Shown in pieces: positions 1 through 12,679 of a stretch of DNA of 64,000 nt. The stretch covers positions 24,795,340 to 24,859,339 of the forward strand of contig OZ024794.1 in the NCBI GenBank assembly GCA_964017045.1. Reading direction: 5' to 3'. Each line of letters begins with the position of its first letter. The first letter of the stretch is position 1. This DNA comes from Omphiscola glabra (Eukaryota; Mollusca; Gastropoda; Lymnaeidae). Made by a program: the position numbers and the translations under genes. Under the pieces are notes generated by a model. The model ran no database searches. It saw only the letters and a list, made by a program, of their open reading frames with translations, and had not been told where the DNA came from.

Positions 1-2229
1 TGTGTTTATAATTTTTAGGTTAGGATTGTAATTGTAGTTAGGTACTGTTAGCCTATGATTAAGTATTAATAATGATTAATGATGTGATTCGAATGTCTTG
101 GTTATGTATTGCATTATTATTCTTATTTGCAGCCGGTATACCCAGTTTAGAATATAGGTATAGAATATAGTTTAGAGTATAAGTATAGAGTAGCCAGTAT
201 TGAGTAGATTCAGAAGAACTGAGCAGACTAGAGTATAGCTGAGCACATGTAAACCCATTATAGCTGAGATTAAGTTGAGTTAGTCATTTAGGGTCAGACT
301 AACGCTGACATCTTAAGCCTAAGTCAAGTAACCGAAGTCTAAGTCAGGCCTACGAAAGACAAAGGCTCAGCCAGGGGCCCGTCGTGTGTTGCCCACCGCA
401 GAGTGTTGAAGTCCCCACCTGACCAGAGCGAGTGACCAAAGAGAGAGAGACGGGCAAAACGAACTAGACTGCCGTGTTATGTGTGTTGGGGCCTGAACTG
501 CTATAGAGGACAAAATAACCAATGTAACGTTGTCCATCGCAAATTGTATTTTGTAGTAGGCAGTTTATTTAGTCATTTCTGTATATATGTATGTGTATAT
601 TTAATCCTGTTATAATTAAATATTTATGTGTAGGCTGAGCCACGTCGTGTTCTTAAGTATAATATTGTATAGTAGTAGTAGAAGTAGTGCGCAAGCGAAT
701 GATAGTTGATATTGAATTTTTGTGCGTGGAGTGAGATAAGTTAGAATACTTAATTAGGATCATACCCTAGACATAACTTTAGCATTAGTGGCAGTACTAA
801 TCTTCGTCTGGAGACCTTTATGTATACATAAAACATATGTAACAGAGTACGTAATTAGTATAATGTTTTAGTAACAGTTAATTAAATGTAAATTGTAACA
901 CACAGACATCTTTTTGGGAATTCCTTTGTGCATTTGCCGTTTTCCATACACGCCGCGATTCGATTTCATAGACCAAAAGCGCCGTGTCTCGTGTCTTTCA
1001 GTAAGTTTTCCTTCTATGTGAATGTTACATATAAGCCAGGTTTGCCATATTCCCTGACCATGGTCATAGAACTTTGGTAATTTTGAGCTACATTTCTTGG
1101 ACTCCCTATGAAGTTTGTAGGCAATATAACTTTTATTTTCAGGCAATATGTTAACGTCCTCAAAATGGTGGTGTGGTTACAAATTGGTGATAGATACCAT
1201 AGTCTTCAGCTCATACTAAATGTTGATTTTTTTAGAAACCAAATCAAACGATTAGCCTCGGTCCTTGCAATAGGCATCAGCCATGAATTGGTGAGTCAGC
1301 TTTCATGTCTTTAGGAACTGGTGAAAGTTCCCATCACGACGGTCAAAATGACATGAATACCCTTGAACCTGGGATATAGTTCCTTAACCAACAGTTTTCT
1401 CTAGATCTGTGGTACCCCCCCCCCCTGAATCCCAATAAGAGAAAAGCAAAGGTTGGCACATTGGGTCACATAAACTTCTACTCAGAATGGATGTGTTAGG
1501 TAAATTGCGCTTTTCGGATGCACCATCTGCATTGTGAAAAACGTAAGATATTTCTCATCTGGTAGTGGAAGCATTTGTTCAGCGAGGGTGCAAGTTCATA
1601 ATATAAAGATTGAATAAAAATCCGTTTGTCTCATGTCTGAAGATAGGTCCGGATAATTAGAATTTCATTACGCCTAATACCTCATTATTTGTCTACACCC
1701 TTTTTTGAACCACTATCTTCAAATTAATGTCATCTTACAGACACATTCTCAGAATTTTCAGTAGAAATATCTCTACTTATTGTGTATTTGTCTCAAAAAA
1801 TGCCACTTCCATTAGGTCCATAAATCGAAAGAAATTTTGATTTATTTTCTCCATTGTCCTGGGGCAGTCTCGCTGGTCCACTGAGTCGTCTGGGACGTAA
1901 CAGACAACCAGAGCTGCCCACATTTCGTCATCTAGTTGTCCGAAAATTGTCGTATCCCGTTCCACAGACCGTTAATTCGGTCAATGTCTGCGGTAATTTC
2001 CAAAGAGATTGATTGGGGCTATTTTTAGAACACAGGCAGCGCGTCTAGTGGATTTAATTTCGTCGGCTGGGGTACGGAGAGAGAGAAAAAACATCAGACA
2101 CATTGTGAAATATTAAAGAGTCAGCTTTTCTCCAATCATGAATGTTCAGAATATGATATGAGGTAAGAAGAGGGTGTGGTGAGGTCACATAAATTGTATT
2201 TCTTTAACATTTGCTTATATTTATATATG
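1..2229. other. Unassigned AT-rich DNA
   Basis: I see no gene or recognised mobile element here. Positions 120-230 hold short degenerate TATAG/TTTAGAG motifs, and a C homopolymer lies near 1417. Two minus-strand open frames of 92 and 62 codons (868-1146 and 1777-1965) have protein-like composition, but no motif I recognise and no convincing splice sites, so they are not called. Confidence 0.5.
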
Positions 2230-3116
2230 CAGTGGAACCTCTCACAACGAGCACCTCTCATAACGAGCAAAAAAAAAATGTGAAGAAGTTGCGCCCTTAA
2301 CGAGCGATATTTCGCATAACGAGTTACGCAGAAAGGAGAAGTCCCTTTTTCAGGACATTCATTTGTGAGTCGGAACTTCCGCGCCAATGCATTAGCCTGT
2401 GTTGAGCACTAGGTCTGTTAGCGTATTGTTTTCGTGTGTGATCACCAGTTTTTACAAATTTTGTATTCAGACAGTATTCGTAATTTTTTTATGTTCAAAG
2501 TGTAATAACATGTGCAACGATATTGACGAGCCTGTGAAAGAGCACAGTCAAGAGTTGACCACCGAAGAGCTTATGCAGTTGCATCGTGTTTCACAGCAAG
2601 AAATTATGGAGGAGAGCTCATTAATGGAGGAGGACGTAGCAGAGCAGCAATCTTCTAGCGCAATAAGAGAAATACTGAAAGCATGGAAAACTGTTGCATT
2701 TTACATAGAGAAGCATCACCCTAATAAGAAGATGGCTATTCGTGGTAAAAATGTATTCAATGATAATGCTGTGACACACGTTCGTCAAATTTTGAAGCGT
2801 CGGCAAAAACAAATGTCTTTAGACAGTGATCTAGTAAAAAAGGATTCATTATTTGTCATAAATTCATATTTTTATTTACATTTTTTGTTTCAAATCTAAA
2901 TTGTATTCCAAGTTGTTATATTCCTTAACAATTCATAAGTAATTTTATTTGAATAAATGTTAATAATTTTTTTTTGAAAAATGAGTATTTTTTCAGCATG
3001 GAACGCATTATCGTATTTTACATTGACTTGTATGGGAAAAAGTGTTTCGTTTAACGAGTGTTTCGCTTAACGAGTACGATTCTGGAACGAATTATGCTCG
3101 TTATGAGAGGTTACTC
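2230..3116 (+). mobile_element. Deleted pogo/Tigger-like DNA transposon
   Basis: The left end reads CAGTGGAACCTCTCACAACG, and the sequence TAACCTCTCATAACGAGC on the opposite strand closes the right end, so the two ends form imperfect terminal inverted repeats. Sub-terminal copies of an AACGAG motif occur at both ends (about 2260-2320 and 3050-3105). Both ends sit in TA-rich sequence, which fits the TA target preference of Tc1/mariner/pogo elements. At under 0.9 kb the element is far shorter than an autonomous Tigger. It keeps only the C-terminal part of the transposase, so it should depend on a transposase supplied in trans. Confidence 0.75.
2510..2899 (+). pseudogene. C-terminal fragment of a Tigger-like transposase
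   Basis: The frame from the ATG at 2510 encodes about 130 residues that resemble the acidic tail of Tigger/jerky-type transposases. It contains LTTEELMQLH, then VSQQEIMEE, a Glu-rich stretch, a helical segment around FYIEKHHPNKK, and a basic RQILKRRQKQMSLD block near the end. The CENP-B/Psq helix-turn-helix domains and the DDE catalytic domain that precede this tail in intact family members are missing. The frame is open for 37 codons upstream of this ATG, but that part is hydrophobic and unlike the family, so I chose the later start. It lies between the inverted repeats of the deleted element and is best read as a non-functional remnant. Family assignment is by motif recognition. Confidence 0.7.
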
Positions 3117-3149
3117 TCTCTATATATATATATGTATATGTATTGTTAC

Positions 3150-3369
3150 GTACTTGTTATGAGTGATGACGTATTTTGAGACACTCTTTGCCCGCCTTCC
3201 ACGATCATGACCTCTTTCAAGTCGGTCCCGTGTTGGGGCGGCTAGAAAAAAGTATCAACAAAGGGATATTTTTTTCTAGCCGCCCCAACAAGGGACCGAC
3301 TTGAAAGAGGTCATGCACGTGGAAGGCGGGCAAAGTGTGTCTCAAAATACGTCATCCCTTATAACATAC
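3150..3369. repeat. Foldback element, two 107-bp inverted arms
   Basis: The left arm (3150-3256) and right arm (3263-3369) are near-perfect reverse complements around a spacer of about 6 bp. Landmarks are GACGTATTTTGAGACAC and GACCTCTTTCAAGTCGGT on the left, with their complements on the right. There are only a few mismatches and no coding capacity. It looks like a foldback MITE or a recent palindromic insertion, placed just after the Tigger-like element and a short TA tract. Superfamily unknown. Confidence 0.85.
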
Positions 3370-5467
3370 TGCTATCCTTATGGAGAAATTAATCTCTTAT
3401 TTAAGTATATGGCTCGTTCTAAAGCAGTACACAACAAGAGACGATACCATAAAATAAATACAATAACAAAGAGAACGATACCCAATCTAGGGCTAATTAC
3501 AATTAATTAATTTTATTAAGTTGACGGTGAATTACGACAATCAAAAAGAAATAATTCATGCTATTGACTTACAGCTTAATGATTGGCTTGTACCGCTACA
3601 ATGTTGAAGAAGATACAATGTTGTAAAAATGTGCAATGATGAAAAGAAATCTACATACACAGCAAACTTTAATACATAAAACTCTGTCTCGTATAGCAAA
3701 TCTCTAGCGCAATAGCGGATCGCGAATCCTCCAAAAATATCTATTTTTTTCCTTTGATATTCGGTTTTAATGAATTTTCTAGAAATGGCTTACATATTGT
3801 TTTCCTTTCCTGATTTCTCTACATTTTGTTTTTCTACACAATTCTGATGATGCAGACTATATATGTTATTTAGTCGTAAACAAGGTCAAGAAAGACTATT
3901 TTTAGTTAGCCACACCCTATATGAGATTCCGAGCTTGGGGTAAGCTAGAGTTCATTCACGGGGAAAGATGACGTAAACACGTCGTCTACATAACAATATA
4001 TATGTATATATATATAAGTGTCACCCGGTGCGTTAACCTCCCTTCGCCTCTCGACTACCATGATGGATTTCTTCTTGTTAAAGTAGTTCCACAGCATAAA
4101 TATGACTAGAACAAAAAAAAATAATTGATGTTTAGGAGATATATGTATTTAAAAACTTTAACATCTTTAAGTTATAGGTTTTTTAACATTAACTTGACTG
4201 TATTTTAAAATATTCCTTCCCTGGTTTTCAAAGCTGCAAACACTTTTTTTTATTTTTACCGAGGCCATTCATATACTTAGAATCACCCGACCACATCGTA
4301 TTTGGTTATCAATGGGAGGCTTTATTTCTCAGAATTTAGATACCTATAGCTTCCTGTCACTTACGAAAGCTACCGAACACTTCAATCGACGTTGAATCAT
4401 GGTCAAAAGGGTGTTTTTCTGACGTTGTTGTAGGGTCGCCTCATTTCTGACGCATCAACCTTGTGCACCGGCAAGCTTTTGGATTGGTTACATGTGTGTA
4501 AAATTGTTAGTGTGATCGGTTATCCTTTTATGAAACTCGGTGTGTCCGAGGAGGCTGTGCTCTGTAAATATATAATTTTTCAATTTGGTGTGACCCCTAC
4601 TGAGATGGCGTCACCCGTTACGATCCGCAACCCCCGCACGCCCCTAGTTACGCCACGGGTTCCGCGTTATAAGGTAACTTCCACAAAACAAAACAAAAAC
4701 TAAGTCAGTGATATTAGTTACAGTCAAGTTCCATAAGAAAATAAACAAAGTTGTACCTAGCGTTTAAGATGAATGACTCCCCCCTGGGGGTCATGGATTA
4801 ATTACCTTCCTCTGAACGCAGTTAGCTAACCATTAAGAACCTTTTTTTTTTTTTTTTTTCGTCTTCCGCAATCTGATCTGTCCAACGTATCCATGTGGCT
4901 ATTAGTTGGCTAACGAAAATTGTTAATCAAAGGGGAAATCCGACTCCAACAAATTAGTCCCACAAAGCTCTGTAGATCAATGGTTCTTAGATTGGCGGAT
5001 CCCGGAAAGAATAAGGGGATTTTATCCTAGATCCGTTGATGATGTCGTAATCAAGGAATATTAAATTTCTCTTTTATACGCTTGTATCAAGTCAGCGCTA
5101 TTCCGGGCACGGATATGTAAAGCCCTTTTGCTGCGGTTATCAGTGGAGCTGAATCGTCTGATTGCGGCTGAACTTGGATGGGGTCATGTCCTTGAGAGTT
5201 TTGGCTGCACGTACTGGCATGAACATCGTCGATAAATCTCATTTTTACGCACGCAACAAGAACCAAAACTATGGCTAAGATAAAGGAGTGCATACGTCAA
5301 CATCATCGAGTTTCTTAGATATTCATTAATTTATTCAAGACAGTAAAACTTAATTTTGACACATTGTGTATGTTGAATGGATGTGTTATGAGTGTAACGT
5401 TATCAGCCTCTTGAGAAACAGGTTTCCGGTGAACTAGACTCGATATAAGTAACACTAGGCAGTTATA
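3370..5467. other. Unassigned DNA
   Basis: No gene recognised. A TA microsatellite lies near 3993-4015 and a T homopolymer near 4840-4859. A stretch near 4600-4660 contains GTTACGCCACGGG, which resembles the terminus of the CAGTGGCGTAGC MITE family seen elsewhere in the window, but it is too short to call as an element. Confidence 0.4.
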
Positions 5468-5783
5468 CATGGTCAGTACAGTGGTCAACATGGTCAATAC
5501 AGTGGTCAACATGGTCAATACAGTGGTTAACATGGTCAATACAGTGGTGAACATGGTCAGTACAGTGGTCAACATGGTCAATACAGTGGTGAACATGGTC
5601 AGTACAGTGGTCAATATGATCAATGCAGTGTTCAACGTGATCAATACAGTGGTCAACATGGTCAATACAGTGGTCAACATGGTCAATACAGTGGTGAACA
5701 TGGTCAGTACAGTGGTCAATATGATCAATGCAGTGTTCAACGTGATCAATATAGTGGTCAACATGGTCAATACAGTGGCCACA
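5468..5783. repeat. 21-bp minisatellite, about 15 copies
   Basis: The unit is built on CATGGTCAATACAGTGGTC plus two further bases. Substitutions are phased, and a variant block (GATCAATGCAGTGTTCAACG) occurs twice about 105 bp apart, suggesting block duplication. The unit length is a multiple of three and contains no stops, so long frames are open on both strands. They are repeat artefacts and are not called as genes. Confidence 0.95.
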
Positions 5784-5890
5784 TAGTATGTGATTCCACA
5801 TTTGATGCCTTCGCTAAAGAAATTAGCTTCCATAATAGATTCGTGGCGCTAAAACATTGCATTAAAACATAGTTTCAACATTTATCCATC

Positions 5891-5969
5891 ATGATTTATA
5901 GATGATAATTTATAGATGATAATTTATAGATGATAATTTATAGATGATGATTTATAGATGATGATTTAT
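5891..5969. repeat. 14-bp tandem repeat
   Basis: About five copies of a unit close to ATTTATAGATGATA. Confidence 0.85.
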
Positions 5970-6460
5970 GTAATTAAACCAAAAGGAGAAGTAAACGAAA
6001 GGGATGGTCATGTTTAAATCATTGACGCTTTTCTGACCTGTGAGTCTGCCTATAATTGTGTCCATCTAAACAAAAATGCCTTATTGTAAACAGCTTGTAA
6101 TATCTCTTGATCAAAAACATCTTAACAACGTATACATATTTCAACATGATAATTTCTTAAGCTAATTAAACAATACGTTTTAAAATGCCTTTTTTTTTTT
6201 TGTTTAATGCTAAGATCTATGCTCTTAAATTTCTGAGGGTTCTGTTGAGAAATGACGTAAGGCTCGGGTAAGTAAAACTTGCATTGATTAATAAATGAAA
6301 TATGTGAGGTTAATGTGGCTTTCCCTACCAAAACCAGTGTCTGCAGAAAAGATATAGATTTTTAGTGGACCTGCAGTACAGTCGTAATGTTGTCTTCGTC
6401 TGAATGGCCTATTGTGACAATTAATCTTAATAATTTATTTTTTTAAAAACAACATTAATC

Positions 6461-6776
6461 TCACCATGACATCATTAAAGCGCATCTGTCTCGCCATGAC
6501 ATCATTAAAGTGCATGTGTCTCGTCATGACATCATTAAAGCACATCTGTCTCGTCATGACATCATTAAAGTGCATGTGTCTCGTCATGACATCATTAAAG
6601 TGCATGTGTCTCGCCATGACATCATTAAAGTGCATGTGTCTCGCCATGACATCATTAAAGTGCATGTGTCTCGCCATGACATCATTAAAGTGCATGTGTC
6701 TAATCATGACATCATTAAAGCACATCTGTCTCGTCATGACATCATTAAAGCGCATCTGTCTCGCCATGACATCACT
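6461..6776. repeat. 30-bp minisatellite, about 10.5 copies
   Basis: Each unit contains CATGACATCATTAAAG followed by a variable core (GCATGTGTCTCG or GCATCTGTCTCG). Copies are very similar, which indicates recent amplification or homogenisation. Open frames on both strands follow from a 30-bp stop-free unit. Confidence 0.95.
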
Positions 6777-8047
6777 ATGGCAGGGTATCAAGCAATGTTT
6801 CCCATAACAACGCTTGCATGAGCCAACGGATTGGAATTCTTAACTGAACGTTCCACGCTGATACAATTATTTTAATCCACCAATGATAGACGACTGTATT
6901 CTGGAGAAGGTCCAAGGTTGTTTTTGGGTCAACGGGGTGGCTCAAATTAATTTCGGCTGTCCAGTAGTGGTACCAGACGTCTTTCCCCTCCAACGAGGCT
7001 GTCCGGTAGTGGTATCAACGATCTTATTGTATTTAACTAAGTTTTTTGGTGGGAGACTTTGTCTTCAACAACTCGCCGACAGCTGAGACATCGATAAGTC
7101 AAACAGTGTTCTAAGAGGGATCCTAGACATGTCTTAGATTGTTGGTTATCTAAACGAAACCCGAAGTTCTCGTTGAGAAGGAGACATTTTACTTTATGAA
7201 TCTATACAGCATCGTTGTTGTTCATATGTGTTTTTTTTTTAAATTGTAATGTATTTCTATTTTAATGCTTTAAATTTACCTTATTTAGTTAAATTGATTA
7301 TTAGTTCATGAGAATTTCTTTAATGATAAACATTTATTTGAAGAACAAAAAAGTTTTAAAATAAAATATTTAAATCTGATTTGTTTATTTTGAAAAAATA
7401 TTAAATTTCTTAACGTTTGACTTTAAATTATTTCTTTTATTTTTTCATGTTTATGCTTCCCTACATTTTAAAACTCATAAATTACCTCCATGTCACGCAT
7501 TGATCGCCTAGTGGTTATTTTGTTGCTGTATCTAGACATTACATTTATCTAGGTAAGAATCCGGGAACTTCTGTCGGTGGAGATAATGGAAGGACATGTC
7601 ATGTCTAGTCTCACAGTATTATGTTGCTAAAGTACCATTGTAAGTACTACCGTCGCAATGGCCAGATTACTGAAGCACCAGTGGAAGTACCAGTGACACA
7701 GTGTTAAGATTGCGGTAGTTGTTATAGCACGTGAGTTGACCTAGTTTTGTTCACCCTGCGTGGTGTCACGTTCAGATCGTGTCATTACATTTTCTGTGTA
7801 TGTTTGGAGGAGGGTAAGAGAGCGCTCGAGGGATTGCATGTATTCCCCCAGAGTTTTCTCAGGCATATATGACCGTCTTGGTCCCGGTGGGGGGGGGGGG
7901 GGCCAGGTGAGGAAGTGTGTGTTGTTGTGAGTTTGGGGGAAAATTGGAGTTGTGAATGAATGTGAACAAACTTGAACTATTTTTTTTTCATATCACGAGT
8001 ACATGGTCTGTGAGGATATAAAAGGGGAGACAACGAGTTGGCAGGGG
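6777..8047. other. Unassigned DNA
   Basis: No gene recognised. The segment 7200-7480 is very AT-rich, and a G homopolymer of about 12 bp lies near 7889-7901. Confidence 0.4.
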
Positions 8048-8498
8048 GAGAGAGATTATTATTCAAGAGAGAGAGAGAGATTATTATTCAAGAGAGAGAG
8101 AGAGAGATTATTATTCAAGAGAGAGAGAGATTATTATTCAAGAGAGAGAGATTATTATTCAAGAGAGAGAGATTATTATTCAAGAGAGAGAGAGAGAGAT
8201 TATTATTCAAGAGAGAGAGAGAGAGAGATTATTATTCAAGAGAGAGAGAGAGAGAGATTATTATTCAAGAGAGAGAGAGATTATTATTCAAGAGAGAGAG
8301 AGAGAGAGATTATTATTCAAGAGAGAGAGAGAGAGATTATTATTCAAGAGAGAGAGAGATTATTATTCAAGAGAGAGAGAGAGAGAGAGATTATTATTCA
8401 AGAGAGAGAGAGAGAGAGATTATTATTCAAGAGAGAGAGAGATTATTATTCAAGAGAGAGAGAGAGAGAGATTATTATTCAAGAGAGAGAGAGGGGAT
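8048..8498. repeat. Interrupted GA microsatellite array
   Basis: Roughly 18 repeats of ATTATTATTCAA, each followed by a GA run of variable length, about 4 to 9 dinucleotides. The constant 12-bp block separates length-variable GA tracts. All three forward frames are largely open because both parts lack forward-strand stops. Confidence 0.95.
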
Positions 8499-8719
8499 AT
8501 TATTGACGAGTGATGTGGATAGAGTGTGTTTCTTTATTTCTGTAGAGAGAGTTACATTTCTGTGGATGGAAGAGGATTTTTTACAAGTTCCGCAAAGAGT
8601 TATGTAACTATATTTGGTCATAGTATATGAAGATTTCTAATGCATTTTCCACTGTCATGCATATGAAGAAAATAAATACTACGAATCTGAACCTTGCACA
8701 GTTTGTTTGATATTTGAAC

Positions 8720-9797
8720 AGACTAACTAGACTTACCAGACTAACTAGACTTTACAGACTAACTAGACTTACCAGACTAGCTAGACTTTACAGACTAACT
8801 AGACTTACCAGACTAACTTAACTTTACAGACTAACTAGATTTACCAGACTAACTAGACTTACCAGACTAACTTAACTTTACAGACTAACTAGACTTTACA
8901 GACTAACTAGACTTAGCAGACTAACTAGACTTACCAGACTAACTAGACTTACCAGACCTACTAGACTTACCAGACTAACTAGACTTTACAGACTAACTAG
9001 ACTTACCAGACTAGCTAGACTTACCAGACCTACTAGACAAACTAGTCTTACAAGACTAATCTAGACTTAACAGACTAACTATACTTACCAGACTAACCTA
9101 GACTTACCAGACTAACTAGACTTAACAGACTAACTAGACTTTACAGACTAACTAGACTTAGCAGACTAACTAGACTTACCAGACTAACTAGACTTACCGG
9201 ACCTACTAGACTTACCAGACTAACTAGACTTACCAGACTAACTAGACTTTACAGACTAACTAGACTTACCAGACTAGCTAGACTTACCAGACCTACTAGA
9301 CAAACTAGTCTTACAAGACTAATCTAGACTTAACAGACTAACTATACTTACCAGACTAGCCTAGACTTACCAGACTAATCTAGACTTACCAGACTAACCT
9401 AGACTTACCAGACTAACTATACTTACCAGACTAACCTAGACTTAACAGACTAACTATACTTACCAGACTAACCTAGACTTACCAGACTAACTAGACTTTA
9501 CAGACTAACTAGACTTACCAGACTAGCTAGACTTACCAGACCTACTAGACAAACTAGTCTTACAAGACTAATCTAGACTTAACAGACTAACTATACTTAC
9601 CAGACTAGCCTAGACTTACCAGACTAATCTAGACTTACCAGACTAACCTAGACTTACCAGACTAACTATACTTACCAGACTAACCTAGACTTAACAGACT
9701 AACTATACTTACCAGACTAACCTAGACTTACTAGACTAACATAGACTTACCAGACTAACTATACTTACCAGACTAGCTGGACTACCGGACTTACTGG
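8720..9797. repeat. 18-bp minisatellite with higher-order structure
   Basis: About 58 units related to GACTAACTAGACTTACCA, with 18- and 19-bp variants. A diagnostic stretch containing CCTACTAGACAAACTAGT recurs three times, at about 9028, 9291 and 9540. This gives a higher-order unit of roughly 250-263 bp over the second half of the array. Confidence 0.95.
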
Positions 9798-11959
9798 AGC
9801 GCTACAAGACTTTCTGCATTTTTCACTCTGTGTGTGATTTATATTTTCACTTTTCTATTATTATACATTTTTACTTACTGTGCTGTAAGTCAATATAGTT
9901 TTATTTCTGTATATTTGAATTTTTATTTTTATTTCAGCTTAATAGTATAATTACATTGATTATTGATTATATCTCTGGCTTTGGTAAAGTTTTTCTTTGT
10001 ATACTGATTTTCGGTCTTTTATTACCTATTGTTCTACAACGAGCAAAATTTCCAAACAGAGTAAACTTTATTAAAACAATTAACGGTACGTTTGTGTAAG
10101 TTTAATGGAAGGACAACTGACGCAATGTGAACCCTTCTGTAGTACTAATGGAAGGTCTAGTGAAAATGTTAAGAATGCTGAAGTACTAATGGAAGATCTA
10201 GTGACAATGGCAAAATTGATGTATTACCAATGGAAAATCTAGCCAGACGACAAGCTGAGAAAAAAATTAAGCAGAGGGCGACTGGCAACTACTTGATGAC
10301 CCCTCCTGTTCAGAGATAGCTTAGTGGGAGAGAATATTGCTTGCACGGGTCATGGGATGTATAAGTCTGGGTCTTATGTAAATATCTGACCGGATTTTTT
10401 CTTTTTCTTTTTAAAGTATTCGGCAGAAAACACAAAAAAACATTGACAGTTGTAGATCTGAAATAACGAGATAATGTAATTATCATTAAAAATTAAAAGT
10501 TGCTCGCCCCCCCCCCCCCAAACCTACAACTGTTTTAAATGCTGAAATGTCTTTTTCAACAAAAGTTACAGCTGGCTACCAATGGTTTGTTAGCTTTGAA
10601 ATTAGAGCATTTGTGGAGACATTTGAAAAAATCCTAAGAGTTCACTCAAAACACATGGAAATGGTTATCGTAAAACGTGACGCCTCTTTGTGTATTAGTT
10701 TCAATCTAGAAATCGGTTCTATTTGGGGGTATTTTGGTATCTTGCACGGGGGGGCATTCCTTTGGAACGGGTTAATTTCCTTGGAACGGAACTCATTCCT
10801 TTGAAATGGGAGTCATTCCTTTGGAATGGGAGTCATTTCTAAGGGATGACAGATGAGACCAAAGCAATAAGATACGCTTACATATATATATTATTATTTT
10901 CAAATCTAATACCAATCGGGTGTCTCAGTGTCACATCAGCCAGACTAGCGAAAATAAATTGAAGAAGATATGGAAGGTTCGCATTTACACTAGCATGTAC
11001 ACTGACTAGACTTTGACCTTTCGGTGACGAGTAAGCGTTTGATCAGTTGATATACCCCTTGAAAGATCCTCTGTCAGGTCGGCATTTGGTGTAAAAGCTT
11101 AACTCAAGGATAATGCTGTTTATTTCAGTGAACTCTTGCGATGTCCAACTTTCCCACTACGCAGAGAAACAACGGGTTTCGATTGAAAAATTGCCTAGAG
11201 TCGAATCAAACATCGACGTTTTGCTATGAACGACGAATTTAAACGCACTAAGAAGTAGAACATAATTTAAAATTTCTTAAAAGAAAGTCTTTGCAAAATT
11301 AGTTTTTAAAAAACAACATAAAAATAAAACATATTTAAAATTCCTTTTCAATCAATTTGAATCCGTTGGCTACGTAGAGTGCTCATCTACACTTCTGTAC
11401 AGTTTTTTTTTATATCATGCATTTTAAGAACTTAAAAGTATTTTCTACTCTTTAGTGCGTTTAAACTCGTCTTTGATAGAAAGAAGTTTTTAAAAACTTT
11501 TAAAAAATATTTTCTTATTACTTTGTTTAAGACAATGATGTAATATATGGATGGATTCCTCTGGCCAGCAGCAAAGGAACAGGTAATGTCAGTGGCTCGT
11601 AGAGTATAGAGATATCAAGTGGGACACCAATTTAAATAAATATAATTACATTCAACAAACGTATCTTAATTTTATCTAAATTCAGTTGTTGTTGTTTTTT
11701 TACATTTATCTGGTTAAATCTGAACACACCACAAAGCCATGAAGCCGTAGTAACTTTTAAATGTAATATAAGTAAGTGTACCTAATATTAATAAAGGACT
11801 GCGTTCAAGTTTGTGAAGGAAATAGTAGAACAAGGTATGTGGAAACTTGAAATAGAAAGACAGGACAAGAGAAGAAGAACGTTTAGACTAAGAACCTTCC
11901 TCAACAAACATTATTTTTCTGTCACTGAGGAAGGCTTTTAAATCATCGCAACGCTTTCG
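9798..11959. other. Unassigned AT-rich DNA
   Basis: No gene recognised. It contains a short repeated motif (GGAAGATCTAGTGA-like, about 10105-10240), a C homopolymer near 10507-10519 and AT-rich filler. An 85-codon frame at 10547 has no recognisable features. Confidence 0.4.
10748..10842. repeat. Short degenerate tandem repeat
   Basis: Four to five copies of a unit near AGTCATTCCTTTGGAATGGG, of about 20 bp. Confidence 0.7.
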
Positions 11960-12041
11960 GAGTCAGTGGTTTGGAAGTCACTGGTTTGGAAGTCACTGGT
12001 TTAGGAGTCACTGGTTTGGGAGTCACTGGTTTGGAAGTCAC
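11960..12041. repeat. 15-bp tandem repeat
   Basis: About five copies of TCACTGGTTTGGAAG with few substitutions. Confidence 0.85.
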
Positions 12042-12679
12042 AATCCCCAAGAAATGTTAAAGCGCGTTGTGGTTATTTTAAGTCTTAAAAATAAAACATG
12101 CGTGTGATACTGCTGAGTTTTAAGACTTTTCTTGTCTTCTTTAACATGTGCCGGCAGGTAGATAACGATGAGAATTAATTGATGCACCATTCATGACTCT
12201 TTATAACCAGCCCATGTCTACAGTCCAAAATAATGGCTTTGTTTATTGCACTAAAATATGTTGTGCGAGCACTTTTACAAGGCGAAGAGAGTCTAGCTTA
12301 CAGCTACTATAGAAACGGTATATATAAAAACAAGAAGTATTGAAGCAAGAAATACGGAACAAAATACAACAGATGTATAGACAGAGCCCTTCCCTAATAA
12401 AGAAAATATAATGTGAAACACTCAATTTTAGCGATAGACTTTAATTATGTAAGTCTACAGTTGTAATTAAGAGATGTATACGATAAATTTGACCAAATAA
12501 CCTTACAGTTAGCTTATATTACTGATACCACTATAAGTGTAGTCTATAATGGTTGATGTCCAATCAAAATTTGAAACGGGCGAGATGTTAGGGCTGCGTG
12601 AAATTTACATCATAAATATAAATTATTTACAACAAGGAGGTTAATCGAGTTGGAGTCACGCCACACGGTGACTTCTCCA

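Noticed and set aside
1..800. Possible LTR at the left edge (TG start, short repeats)
   Set aside because: No second LTR, primer-binding site or retroviral-type protein is visible, so it cannot be supported.
868..1965. Two minus-strand frames (868-1146 and 1777-1965) with protein-like composition
   Set aside because: I recognise no domain and see no convincing splice or start context. They are kept only as a note.
5315..5833. Open frames of up to 172 codons on both strands over the 21-bp array
   Set aside because: The unit is a multiple of three without stops, so frames are open by construction. The translated peptides are pure repeat echoes.
6435..6821. Three overlapping frames of 103-118 codons over the 30-bp array
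   Set aside because: Same cause. Frames are open on both strands and the products are simple repeats.
8003..8607. Arg/Glu/Tyr-rich frames of 167 and 189 codons
   Set aside because: They come from the GA tracts and the ATTATTATTCAA blocks, with two registers open at once.
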